A DNA stretch of 25,307 bases, from positions 1-25,307 of the forward strand of contig CAMJHX010000003.1 in assembly GCA_946405655.1 (NCBI GenBank). The letters run 5' to 3'. This DNA is from an uncultured Clostridia bacterium. GTDB taxonomy: Bacteria > Bacillota > Clostridia > Oscillospirales > Oscillospiraceae. Shown here in pieces: positions 13,560 through 20,350 of this stretch; within the stretch, counting starts at the first letter, position 1; each line of letters begins with the position of its first letter. Both the position numbers and the translations under genes were made by a program. The notes beneath the pieces are model-generated. The model saw nothing but the letters and a program-made list of their open reading frames with translations, did not search any database and was not told the DNA's origin.

Positions 13560-14585
13560 TCACTCCACCACGGCCATCTCTGTCTCCGAGATGGCAAACA
13601 CCGTCAGAAACAGCAGCGCCATGTCTGCCTCGTTCGTCCAGCAGCGGAAAAAGTATTTCCCCGTCGGCACCTTCACCTTGTGCTCGGCCTCGTCCTCCTC
13701 GTGGACGTACCGGCTGCTGGTCTCGATGATCGCGAAGAACCTTCCATTCCGACTCACGGTGTAGACCGCCTTCGGGAACTTGCTGCGCAGATCGGTCTGA
13801 ATGCGGATGCCGCGGTCGTGCAGCACGTCCCAAATGTTTTCGTCGTCGAACTTGAACCATGAATTCGTCGAGAAAAATTCGTTGCTGTAGCCTGTCGTGA
13901 CCGTAAGGCCGACCTTGTGCTCCTGCGCGCTGCCGAGTCGGACGTCCCGGAAGGCGAAAATGCGGTTTCCGACCGCGGAATGTTTCGTCATCGGCGCTTC
14001 AAACACGGCGTTGCGCGTCCGATCCTCCACGATGTAGCCGGGCTTGAACGTGTTCCCGTCGTGCAGCACGTAGTATTCCTCCAGCTCCGACCGGTCGGGC
14101 ACCTGAATCTCAGGTTCTCCGCCGGAGACTACGCGGATCTGCTCGTCCAGCTCGCGCTGCTTCCGGAACGATTTCACGCCGGAGAGCACCGACAGCGCAA
14201 TCGCCGCGGCGCCCGCAGCAATCATGGCGATCGAAATGACGCCCGTGTGCTTCGAGTTGGAGACGCTCTCCGGATTGTCCGGATTGTAATACACCGGAAT
14301 CTCCGTGCCGACTTCGGGCGGCTCCGGATAGTCGGAAAAGCTGTTTTGATATTCCTTCCCGTCCACGGTGTAGGTAAATTCCGCCTCATAGAGCGTCTCG
14401 TTGTGGCCGTCGGAATCCGTGCCGGTGTATTCGTTCACGCTCGTGACGGTGCCGACCGCCTCGCCGTATTCCTTCGGCGTCATCGAGAGCATCAGAATGC
14501 CCATCACGAGCAGAATGATCCCCAGCGGGATGAAAAACCGCATCTTCCCGGTGGCCTTCATGAATCTTGCAAGCTTGTTCTCCAC
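13560..14585 (-). CDS. DUF3592 domain-containing membrane protein
   Basis: The protein has 341 residues from a GTG at 14585, chosen because AAAGGAG lies eight bases upstream; an ATG at 14615 would place that site inside the gene and extend the frame into a repeat. Helix one (about residues 18-36, IPLGIILLVMGILML) and helix two (about 118-138) flank a roughly 75-residue extracytoplasmic beta domain (EAVGTVTSVNEYTGTDSDG, then EAEFTYTVDGKEYQNSFSD, then GTEIPVYYNPDNPE), which is the DUF3592 pattern. The C-terminal 200 residues form a soluble beta-rich domain (VGLTVTTGYSNEFFSTNSWF, YTVSRNGRFFAIIETSSRY) resembling LURP/tubby-like lipid-binding folds, though I cannot confirm that. The function is unknown. 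Composition fits the host. Confidence 0.78.
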   Translation of the reverse strand: MENKLARFMKATGKMRFFIPLGIILLVMGILMLSMTPKEYGEAVGTVTSVNEYTGTDSDGHNETLYEAEFTYTVDGKEYQNSFSDYPEPPEVGTEIPVYYNPDNPESVSNSKHTGVISIAMIAAGAAAIALSVLSGVKSFRKQRELDEQIRVVSGGEPEIQVPDRSELEEYYVLHDGNTFKPGYIVEDRTRNAVFEAPMTKHSAVGNRIFAFRDVRLGSAQEHKVGLTVTTGYSNEFFSTNSWFKFDDENIWDVLHDRGIRIQTDLRSKFPKAVYTVSRNGRFFAIIETSSRYVHEEDEAEHKVKVPTGKYFFRCWTNEADMALLFLTVFAISETEMAVVE

Positions 14586-14610
14586 TTCTGTTTCTCCTTT
14601 CCCGAAACTT

Positions 14611-14653
14611 GTCATTGCGAGCCAGTGACCGACGTCACTGGCGTGGCAATCCG
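14611..14653. repeat. GTCATTGCGAG-type palindromic repeat
   Basis: The ends ATTGC and GCAAT enclose AGCCAGTGAC/GTCACTGGC, an almost complete 37-base palindrome between 14614 and 14650. The flanks GTCATTGCGAG and GGCAATCCGTA are those of a dispersed repeat seen in many bacterial genomes. It lies between two minus-strand genes and may act as a terminator-like hairpin between them. Confidence 0.7.
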
Positions 14654-14661
14654 TACCCTCT

Positions 14662-14955
14662 TTACGCCTCCGCCTTCCGATCCAGCCGCGTGTTGCGGTA
14701 ATAGAGCACCATGTCGATCGACACCATCAGAATATCCGCCAGATAGAACCAGATCGAATATGCCCAGACGCCGGTCGTGCGATAGGTGATGATCTTCCCG
14801 AGCAGACCGACCAGATATCCGAAGACCACGATCCACTCGAATGTGACGCTCTTGCCCTTGGCGGTGCGGGAGCGCCAGGATTTGAGAATGTTGAACGGCC
14901 ACGAGCAGCCAAACGCCACCAGCATGCCGATCTCACAAAGCTGTACTGCGTCCAT
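14662..14955 (-). CDS. Small three-helix membrane protein, PQ-loop-like
   Basis: The protein has 97 residues from the ATG at 14955, with GGAGG six bases upstream; an earlier ATG at 14985 has no ribosome site. There are three hydrophobic segments, about residues 5-20, 40-58 and 66-84. The segment SWPFNILKSWRSRTAKGKS, a proline after a helix followed by basic residues and KGKS, resembles the loop of PQ-loop/SemiSWEET sugar transporters, which act as dimers of three-helix units of this size. The match is suggestive only. It has its own promoter and is followed on the same strand by the DUF3592 gene after a palindromic repeat. Confidence 0.65.
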   Translation of the reverse strand: MDAVQLCEIGMLVAFGCSWPFNILKSWRSRTAKGKSVTFEWIVVFGYLVGLLGKIITYRTTGVWAYSIWFYLADILMVSIDMVLYYRNTRLDRKAEA

Positions 14956-14985
14956 AAAACGCCTCCATCCATTGAATTCACGCAT

Positions 14986-15014
14986 ACCTTACCACGTTCG
15001 ATCCACCCGGTCAA
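14986..15014 (-). promoter_or_regulatory. Promoter of the small membrane protein gene
   Basis: On the minus strand TTGACC (15014-15009), 17 bases, then TAAGGT (14991-14986), 30 bases ahead of the ATG at 14955. Confidence 0.6.
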
Positions 15015-15042
15015 GAAACTTTCAAATTTCCGAAAATTGTGA

Positions 15043-15071
15043 TTGACAAATGGGGAATCAGCGCGTATAAT
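15043..15071 (+). promoter_or_regulatory. Perfect-consensus promoter of tRNA-Pro
   Basis: TTGACA (15043-15048), exactly 17 bases, then TATAAT (15066-15071). Both elements match the sigma-A consensus completely, as expected for a stable RNA gene. Confidence 0.93.
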
Positions 15072-15114
15072 AACAAAGCGCTGTGAGGAAGACGCCTTTT
15101 TCACGGCAGAATAT

Positions 15115-15190
15115 CCGGGTGTAGCGCAGTTGGTAGCGTGCTTGAATGGGGTTCAAGAGGCCCCGAGTTCGAATCTCGGCACTCGGACCA
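15115..15190 (+). tRNA. tRNA-Pro (GGG)
   Basis: Acceptor CCGGGTG pairs with CACTCGG, discriminator A, encoded CCA at 15188-15190. The anticodon stem CTTGA/TCAAG encloses ATGGGGT, so the anticodon is GGG with G at position 37 as in proline tRNAs. The T-arm is CCGAG-TTCGAAT-CTCGG. Confidence 0.95.
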
Positions 15191-15191
15191 G

Positions 15192-15224
15192 AAAAGCCTT
15201 GAAACATTTGTTTCAAGGCTTTTT
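15192..15224 (+). terminator. Terminator of tRNA-Pro
   Basis: AAAAGCCTTGAAACA pairs with TGTTTCAAGGCTTTT around a minimal loop, ending in five T. Confidence 0.92.
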
Positions 15225-15248
15225 CGTTTTCTGCCATCGAAAACAAGG

Positions 15249-15277
15249 TTGTAAATGAGAGCCCCTTTTGCTATACT
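15249..15277 (+). promoter_or_regulatory. Promoter of the MNT/HepT pair
   Basis: TTGTAA (15249-15254), 17 bases, TATACT (15272-15277). AAAGGAG follows at 15294-15300, ten bases before the ATG at 15311. Confidence 0.7.
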
Positions 15278-15310
15278 ATTCTCAGAAAGGCGGAAAGGAG
15301 TGCTTCATCT

Positions 15311-15613
15311 ATGGAACAATTGTATACGATCGACCAGATTCAGAGTATTGTCAGCCCGATTGCGAAAGCGCACGGTGTTTCCAGTGTAGCGCTCTTTGGG
15401 TCCTATGCAACCGGAAAAGCCGGAAAAGACAGTGATGTGGATTTGAAAATTGAGAAGGGGAAAGTCCGATCTCTGTTTCAAATCTGCGGTCTGCGGTTGG
15501 CGTTGGAGGATGCGCTGCAGCTCCCGGTTGATCTGGTTACAACCGAGTCCAGCGACAAAACGTTTTTAGAGCGTATCGCAAAGGAAGAGGTGTTGCTTTA
15601 TCGAGAACCGTGA
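15311..15613 (+). CDS. MNT-type minimal nucleotidyltransferase antitoxin
   Basis: The 100-residue protein is a minimal nucleotidyltransferase of the MntA group. The GSx10DxD active-site signature is complete: Gly30-Ser31, then Asp42 and Asp44 in SYATGKAGKDSDVDLKIE. In studied MntA/HepT systems this enzyme adds AMP groups to a tyrosine of HepT and so silences it. Lower GC and different codon use than the neighbouring genes suggest acquisition by transfer. It is followed immediately by the HepT-like gene, whose natural N-terminus overlaps its last codons. It lies next to tRNA-Pro, behind its own promoter. Confidence 0.9.
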   Translation: MEQLYTIDQIQSIVSPIAKAHGVSSVALFGSYATGKAGKDSDVDLKIEKGKVRSLFQICGLRLALEDALQLPVDLVTTESSDKTFLERIAKEEVLLYREP

Positions 15614-15638
15614 TCAAATCCTGCTCGGAAAGATTATC

Positions 15639-15959
15639 ATGTATTGTGATCGCATTGCGGATAATCTTGCGCGATATCAGAACAGCTATCAGGCTTTTCT
15701 AACAGATCTGTTGTTTCAAGATGCCTGCTGCATGTGTATAGTTCAAATCGGTGAGTTGGTCGGGCAGCTTTCCGATGAAATCAAAAGACTGCATCCGGCT
15801 GTGCCTTGGCGAACCATCAAAGACACCAGAAATTTTTACGTCCATGCCTACGGCTCCATTGACATTTCGTCAGTGTGGGAGACGCTTCAGCACGACATTC
15901 CTGCTTTGAAAGCTTCGTGTGATTCGATCCTTCATGCCGGAAGTTCAACCATTGTTTGA
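15639..15959 (+). CDS. HepT-like HEPN ribonuclease toxin
   Basis: From the ATG at 15639 the protein has 106 residues and carries the HEPN RNase motif Rx4HxY as Arg64-NFYV-His69-A-Tyr71. HepT toxins cut RNA and are neutralised when the MNT partner adenylylates the motif tyrosine. The reading frame continues upstream of the ATG with residues IENRDQILLGKII, which look like a normal HepT first helix. They begin at an ATC codon (15600) that stands nine bases after GGAAGAGG, within the end of the MNT gene. The ATG at 15639 has only a weak GGAAAG site. So either the toxin starts at a rare ATC, or an original ATG was lost and the protein is shortened. Confidence 0.85.
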   Translation: MYCDRIADNLARYQNSYQAFLTDLLFQDACCMCIVQIGELVGQLSDEIKRLHPAVPWRTIKDTRNFYVHAYGSIDISSVWETLQHDIPALKASCDSILHAGSSTIV

Positions 15960-15987
15960 CTCTGATCGTCAGATCAGAGTCTTTTTT
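15958..15987 (+). terminator. Terminator of the MNT/HepT operon
   Basis: GACTCTGATC (15958-15967) pairs with GATCAGAGTC (15972-15981) around GTCA, followed by six T. It overlaps the HepT stop codon. Confidence 0.92.
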
Positions 15988-15988
15988 C

Positions 15989-16017
15989 TTTTCCATAGGT
16001 GCAATCTGTGCTATACT
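15989..16017 (+). promoter_or_regulatory. Promoter of the DMT-LtrA-FliB-MFS operon
   Basis: TATACT (16012-16017) with TGC directly upstream makes an extended -10. The -35 TTTTCC (15989-15994, spacer 17) is poor. The ATG follows 35 bases later. Confidence 0.6.
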
Positions 16018-16052
16018 CATAAACAATCAATGCGTTCTCAGGTGATGGATTC

Positions 16053-17081
16053 ATGACCAAACTCAAATCTGTCTTTTACGCCCTGCTCGCGGCGGCGTTT
16101 TATGCGATCAACATCCCGCTCTCCAAGCTGCTGCTCTCGCAGGTCGGCACGACCATGATGGCGGCGTTTCTGTATCTCGGCGCGGGGCTCGGGATCGGGC
16201 TTCTCGCGCTTTGCTGCCGGCAGCGCGGGGAGCGGCTCACGAGACAGGACTTGCCTTATGTGATCGGCATGATCGTGCTCGATATTGCGGCGCCCATTCT
16301 GCTCATGCTCGGCATCCGATACGGCACCGCCTCCAACGCGTCTCTGCTCGGCAACTTCGAGATCGTCGCGACGACGGTCATCGCGCTCTGTCTCTTCCGC
16401 GAGACGGTCACGAAGCGCCTCTGGGCGGCGATCGCCCTCATCACGCTCGCGAGCATTCTGCTGTCCTTTGATGGTGCGGACAGCTTCCGCTTTTCCATGG
16501 GCTCGCTGTTTGTGCTGCTCGCCGCGGTCTGCTGGGGCTTTGAGAACAACTGCACGCGCAGCATCTCCTCCAGGAGCACCTATGAGATCGTCACGCTCAA
16601 GGGGCTCTGCTGCGGCGCGGGCTCGTTCCTGATCGCGCTGATCACGGGCGAGACGCTCCCGCCGCTGCGCTATGCCGGCCTTGCGCTGCTGCTCGGCTTT
16701 GTGGCGTACGGGCTGAGCATTTTCCTCTATGTCCGCGCGCAGCGCGATCTCGGCGCGGCGAAAACCAGCGCCTACTATGCCGTGGCGCCTTTCATCGGGG
16801 CGTTTTTGTCGTTCGTGCTCCTGCACGAAAAGCTCACGGGCGTCTATCTCATCGCCCTCGCGGTCATGCTTGCCGGCACCGCGCTCGTTGTGGTGGATAC
16901 GCTCATCCGCAACCACGCGCATCTGCACCAGCACACCTTTGTGCACACGCACGACGGCAGCACCCACACCCACACGGTCACGCACTCGCACGATCACGAT
17001 CATCTGATCGCGGAAGGGAAGCACGGCCATCATCACACCGAGCAGGAGCTGGAACAGGCGCTCGGCCAATCAATCCCCTAA
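16053..17081 (+). CDS. DMT/EamA family transporter with His-rich C-terminal tail
   Basis: The 342-residue protein has ten predicted helices in two EamA halves (about 1-140 and 150-285), with family features such as APILLMLGIRYGTASNASLL in the first and YYAVAPFIGAFLSFVLLHEKL in the second. EamA proteins move metabolites or drugs out of or into the cell. Residues 287-342 form an extra tail with 16 histidines in 41 residues (HAHLHQH, HTHTVTHSHDHDH, HGHHH), the sort of segment that binds Zn, Ni or Co in metal transporters. A ribosome site AGGTGAT precedes the ATG. It leads a four-gene operon; ltrA follows after 13 bases. The substrate is unknown; a metal-responsive or metal-transporting role is inferred from the tail only. 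Confidence 0.88.
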   Translation: MTKLKSVFYALLAAAFYAINIPLSKLLLSQVGTTMMAAFLYLGAGLGIGLLALCCRQRGERLTRQDLPYVIGMIVLDIAAPILLMLGIRYGTASNASLLGNFEIVATTVIALCLFRETVTKRLWAAIALITLASILLSFDGADSFRFSMGSLFVLLAAVCWGFENNCTRSISSRSTYEIVTLKGLCCGAGSFLIALITGETLPPLRYAGLALLLGFVAYGLSIFLYVRAQRDLGAAKTSAYYAVAPFIGAFLSFVLLHEKLTGVYLIALAVMLAGTALVVVDTLIRNHAHLHQHTFVHTHDGSTHTHTVTHSHDHDHLIAEGKHGHHHTEQELEQALGQSIP

Positions 17082-17094
17082 AGGTGGTATCCCC

Positions 17095-18246
17095 ATGCTC
17101 AAGGAAGAAAAAAAGGTTGAATATCTCGAGCTGATCTATGATCTGATCTTCGTCTACGTCATCGGGCGCAACAGCTCTCTGCTCCGCGAGCTGCAAAATG
17201 GCTTCGTCCCGTTGCAGATGTTTCTCGCCTACGCGCTCTGCAGCCTCGCCGTCATCCAGATCTGGAACTATTCCACGTTCTATATCAACATGTTCGGGCG
17301 CAACAAGCTGCGCGATCACATTGCGCTCTTTCTCAACATGTATCTGCTCTATTACATCGGCGAGGGCACGCGCGTCCACTGGCAGAGCTTCCAGGCGCAA
17401 TATCACGTCGCGTGGGCGCTGATCCTCATCAACACCGGCGTGCAGTATTTTCTCGAGCGCCGCAACCATGCGGGCGATCCCGCCGCGCAGAGCGTCTGCT
17501 CGCGCATGATGATCCCGCTCTTCGGCGAGGCGGCGATTGTCCTGCTCGGTCTCCTGTTCGGGCAGAATGCCGCGCCGCTCTTTGCTGCGGCGGCAATTCT
17601 CTTCGGCATCGTCGCCACATGGTCGCTCTCCGACCGCAGCAAGGAAAGCCGCGTCGACTTCACGCACCTGACCGAGCGCGCCATGCTCTATGTGGTCTTC
17701 ACCTTCGGCGAGATGATCATCGCCATCGCCTCTTATTTCGAGGGCGGCTTCACGCCGAGCAGCGTCTATTTCTCGCTCATGTGCTTTCTCATCGTCGTCG
17801 CGCTCTTCCTGTGCTACGGCATCCTCTATGACCGCATCATCGACCGCGAACGCAATACCACGGGCATGGCTTATATGATGCTCCACATCTTCCTCATCTT
17901 CGGCATGAACTGCATCACCACCTCGCTCGAATTCATGCGCGAGGAGGAGGTTGCCCTCTGGCCGAAAACGCTCTTTCTGATCGGCTCGTTCCTGCTCTAT
18001 TACCTCTGCCTCTTCGCGCTGCAGAGCCGGTATTCCAAGCCGGATCTCGGCCTCTGCCGCCGTGTCACCATGCCGGTCGGCATCCTTACAGTCGCGTTCC
18101 TTGTCCTGATGCTGCTCCTGCGCGAATACCCACGCCTGAACATTTTCGTCTCCGTGGTCTACGGCTTTGCCATGTTCCTCGAGCTCTATCTCTACAGCCG
18201 CCCGAACGCCTGTCCGATCCCGCAGCAGGGGAGTGAGCGGTCATGA
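17095..18246 (+). CDS. LtrA-like (low temperature requirement A) membrane protein
   Basis: The 383-residue protein is almost entirely hydrophobic, with about ten to eleven helices. Two blocks point to the LtrA family: VEYLELIYDLIFVYVIG near the N-terminus (family form E-L-F-D-L-x-F-V), and THLTERAMLYVVFTFGEMI from about residue 190 (family form H-x-x-E-R-x-x-x-x-x-x-x-x-G-E). The name derives from Listeria mutants; the biochemical role is unknown. AAGGTGG lies seven bases before the ATG. Its stop overlaps the start of the FliB-like gene (ATGA), so translation is coupled. Confidence 0.82.
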   Translation: MLKEEKKVEYLELIYDLIFVYVIGRNSSLLRELQNGFVPLQMFLAYALCSLAVIQIWNYSTFYINMFGRNKLRDHIALFLNMYLLYYIGEGTRVHWQSFQAQYHVAWALILINTGVQYFLERRNHAGDPAAQSVCSRMMIPLFGEAAIVLLGLLFGQNAAPLFAAAAILFGIVATWSLSDRSKESRVDFTHLTERAMLYVVFTFGEMIIAIASYFEGGFTPSSVYFSLMCFLIVVALFLCYGILYDRIIDRERNTTGMAYMMLHIFLIFGMNCITTSLEFMREEEVALWPKTLFLIGSFLLYYLCLFALQSRYSKPDLGLCRRVTMPVGILTVAFLVLMLLLREYPRLNIFVSVVYGFAMFLELYLYSRPNACPIPQQGSERS

Positions 18247-19061
18247 CGTTCTATCCTGTTTTTTACGCTGCCTTTTCCTGCCGCGCCTCTGCCTGCCGCC
18301 ATACCTGCTGCAGGGGCTGGGAGATCGACGTGGATGAGGCCGCGCTCCGGCGCTACGCAGGTGTAAAGGGCGAACTCGGGTACGACCTCCGCCGCAGCAT
18401 ATATCAGGATGACGACGGCGCGCACTTTCTCCTCACGGAGGATGAGCGCTGCCCCTTCCTGCGGCAGGACGGCCTCTGCCGCCTGATCTGCGAGCTGGGG
18501 GAGGAGGCGCTCTGCGACATTTGCGCGCAGCACCCGCGCTTTTTCACCGATGTCGGGGAGGATACCCTCTGCGGCCTCGGCCTCAGCTGCGAGGCAGCCT
18601 GCGCGCTCCTCTTGGCAGAGGAGCAGCCGCTGCGCGTCGTCTCGGAGGAGACGGGCGAGCGCATGACGGTACCCACACTGCTCGGCTTGCCTGAGGACGC
18701 GCTCCGCTTCGACGGCGCTTTGCCATCGGAAACCTATCTCCGCCGCATGGCGGAGACAGAGCCGATCGATGACCGCTGGCCGGAGGAGCTTTCCCGCATC
18801 AGCAGCGGCCTGCAAAAACTGACCAGCCTTCCGACCGGCGTGCGCTATGACCGGATATTGCAATACATCCTCCTGCGCCAGCTGGACCGGGCGGGGGAGA
18901 CGTCCGTGGAGCGGCTCATCGGCTACGCCCGCGACAGCACGGCCTTCGTCGCCGCGCAGGATGCGCTTTACGGCACAGACGCCGAGCACCTGCGCCGCTG
19001 GTCGGAGCAGATCGAATACAGCACCGAAAACGTGGATATTTTATTAGGGTTATTTGCATGA
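18243..19061 (+). CDS. FliB family (flagellin lysine N-methylase-like) protein
   Basis: The 272-residue protein carries the cysteine pattern of the FliB family: FSCRASACRHTCCRGWEIDV (Cys13, 18, 22, 23), CPFLRQDGLCRLICELGEE (Cys70, 79, 83), LCDICAQHPRF (Cys91, 94 with the HPRF hallmark), then Cys110, 116 and 120. FliB of Salmonella methylates flagellin lysines, and work I recall reports an iron-sulfur cluster in it; the cysteines here would suit such a cluster. No flagellar gene is in the window, and homologues are common in non-motile gut Clostridia, so the substrate here may be another protein. It overlaps the genes on both sides by four bases. Confidence 0.85.
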   Translation: MTFYPVFYAAFSCRASACRHTCCRGWEIDVDEAALRRYAGVKGELGYDLRRSIYQDDDGAHFLLTEDERCPFLRQDGLCRLICELGEEALCDICAQHPRFFTDVGEDTLCGLGLSCEAACALLLAEEQPLRVVSEETGERMTVPTLLGLPEDALRFDGALPSETYLRRMAETEPIDDRWPEELSRISSGLQKLTSLPTGVRYDRILQYILLRQLDRAGETSVERLIGYARDSTAFVAAQDALYGTDAEHLRRWSEQIEYSTENVDILLGLFA

Positions 19062-20317
19062 ACGAAAGCGGAAATACGCCGCGTCCGCTCTGGACGCGGG
19101 ACTTCACCATCATCACCCTGGGCAGTGTGGTTTCCATGCTCGGAAACGCCCTGTCCGGCTTTGCCATGAGCCTGATGGTGCTGGACATTTCCAAATCCAC
19201 GCTGCTCTACGCGATTTATATCGCCATGTATACGCTCCCGCAGCTGTTCATGCCGATCGTCTCCGGCGCGATTCTCGACCGATTTTCGAGAAAGAAGACG
19301 ATCTATTCGCTCGACTTCCTCTCCGCCTTTCTCTATGCGCTCATGGCGGCGATCCTCTCCACCGGATGGTTTTCCTTCCCGTTTTTCGCGGTCTACTGTT
19401 TCCTGCTCGGCAGCATCCAGAGCACCTACATGGTGGCGTATGAGAGCTTTTATCCGCTGCTGATCTCCGAGGGCAATTTCCAGAAGGCCTATTCGATTGC
19501 GAGCGTGCTCGAAACGCTCTCGGCCGTCATGGTGCCGGTCTCGGCGTTTCTCTATCGCAAGATCGGGCTCTCGCCGCTGCTCGCGGTCAACGCCCTCTGC
19601 TTTCTCACCGCCGCCATTATGGAGACGCAGATCCGCGCGGACGAGCGCTATCTCGTCACGCAGCAGGAGACGCGCGACGAAAGCCTCAGGCCCGCCCGCC
19701 AGATGCTCAGGGATGTGCGCGAGGGCTTTGCCTATCTCCGGAGCGAGAAGGGGCTCCTCGCCGTCGCTGTTTATTTCGCCTTCTCCGCCGTCACCGGCGG
19801 CGTCTCCACGGTCATCGTCCTGCCGTGGTTCAAGTCCGTGTATGAAAACGGCGAGTATCTCTATATGCTCGTCTGGGGCATGGCGCTCGTCGGGCGCGCC
19901 ATCGGCGGCATGATCCACTACCGGGTCAACATCCCGCCCCAATACCGCTATCGCACCGCGCTCACGGTCTATATCGTGATCTCTGTTTTAGAGGGCGTCT
20001 ATCTCTTCACGCCCATCCCGGTCATGATGGCGCTCTGCTTCCTCGTCGGCATCGGCGGCATCACGAGCTACACGATCCGCATCTCCGCCACGCAGAGCTA
20101 TGTGCCCGATGAGCGCAAGGGCCGCTTCAACGGCGCGTTCAACATGATCTCCACCGCCGGCGCCCTGCTGGGCGAGGTGCTCGCGGGCGGTCTCACGCTC
20201 ATTCTTCCGGAGCGCGTCGTGCTCCTCGCGGCGATGCTCCTGTGCGCGCTCGCGGCCATCGTCTTCATCGGCGGCGGCAGGGAGCATGTGTCGTATATCT
20301 ACAATCGAACGCAATAA
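19058..20317 (+). CDS. MFS transporter, last gene of the operon
   Basis: The 419-residue protein has twelve predicted helices. The loop 2-3 motif is GAILDRFSRKKTIYSLDFL, and a cytoplasmic loop lies near residues 190-225 (RADERYLVTQQETRDESLRP). The overall form resembles the MFS_3/enterobactin-exporter-like group (MNESGNTPRPLWTRDF start, SATQSYVPDERKGRFNGAFN before helix 11). It starts within the FliB stop (ATGA). The ligand is unknown. Being coupled to FliB-like and LtrA-like proteins, it may export or import a compound related to that membrane system. A bidirectional terminator follows at once. Confidence 0.88.
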   Translation: MNESGNTPRPLWTRDFTIITLGSVVSMLGNALSGFAMSLMVLDISKSTLLYAIYIAMYTLPQLFMPIVSGAILDRFSRKKTIYSLDFLSAFLYALMAAILSTGWFSFPFFAVYCFLLGSIQSTYMVAYESFYPLLISEGNFQKAYSIASVLETLSAVMVPVSAFLYRKIGLSPLLAVNALCFLTAAIMETQIRADERYLVTQQETRDESLRPARQMLRDVREGFAYLRSEKGLLAVAVYFAFSAVTGGVSTVIVLPWFKSVYENGEYLYMLVWGMALVGRAIGGMIHYRVNIPPQYRYRTALTVYIVISVLEGVYLFTPIPVMMALCFLVGIGGITSYTIRISATQSYVPDERKGRFNGAFNMISTAGALLGEVLAGGLTLILPERVVLLAAMLLCALAAIVFIGGGREHVSYIYNRTQ

Positions 20318-20349
20318 AAAAGCATCGCTTTCCATCAGCGATGCTTTTT
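20318..20349. terminator. Bidirectional terminator between convergent genes
   Basis: AAAAAGCATCGCT pairs with AGCGATGCTTTTT around a seven-base loop. T-runs occur on both strands, and it fills nearly the whole gap between the MFS gene and the Crp/Fnr gene. Confidence 0.93.
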
Positions 20350-20350
20350 C

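Noticed and set aside
15115..15190. Attachment site of an integrated element at tRNA-Pro
   Set aside because: I found no second copy of the tRNA 3' end in the following 5 kb and no integrase gene.
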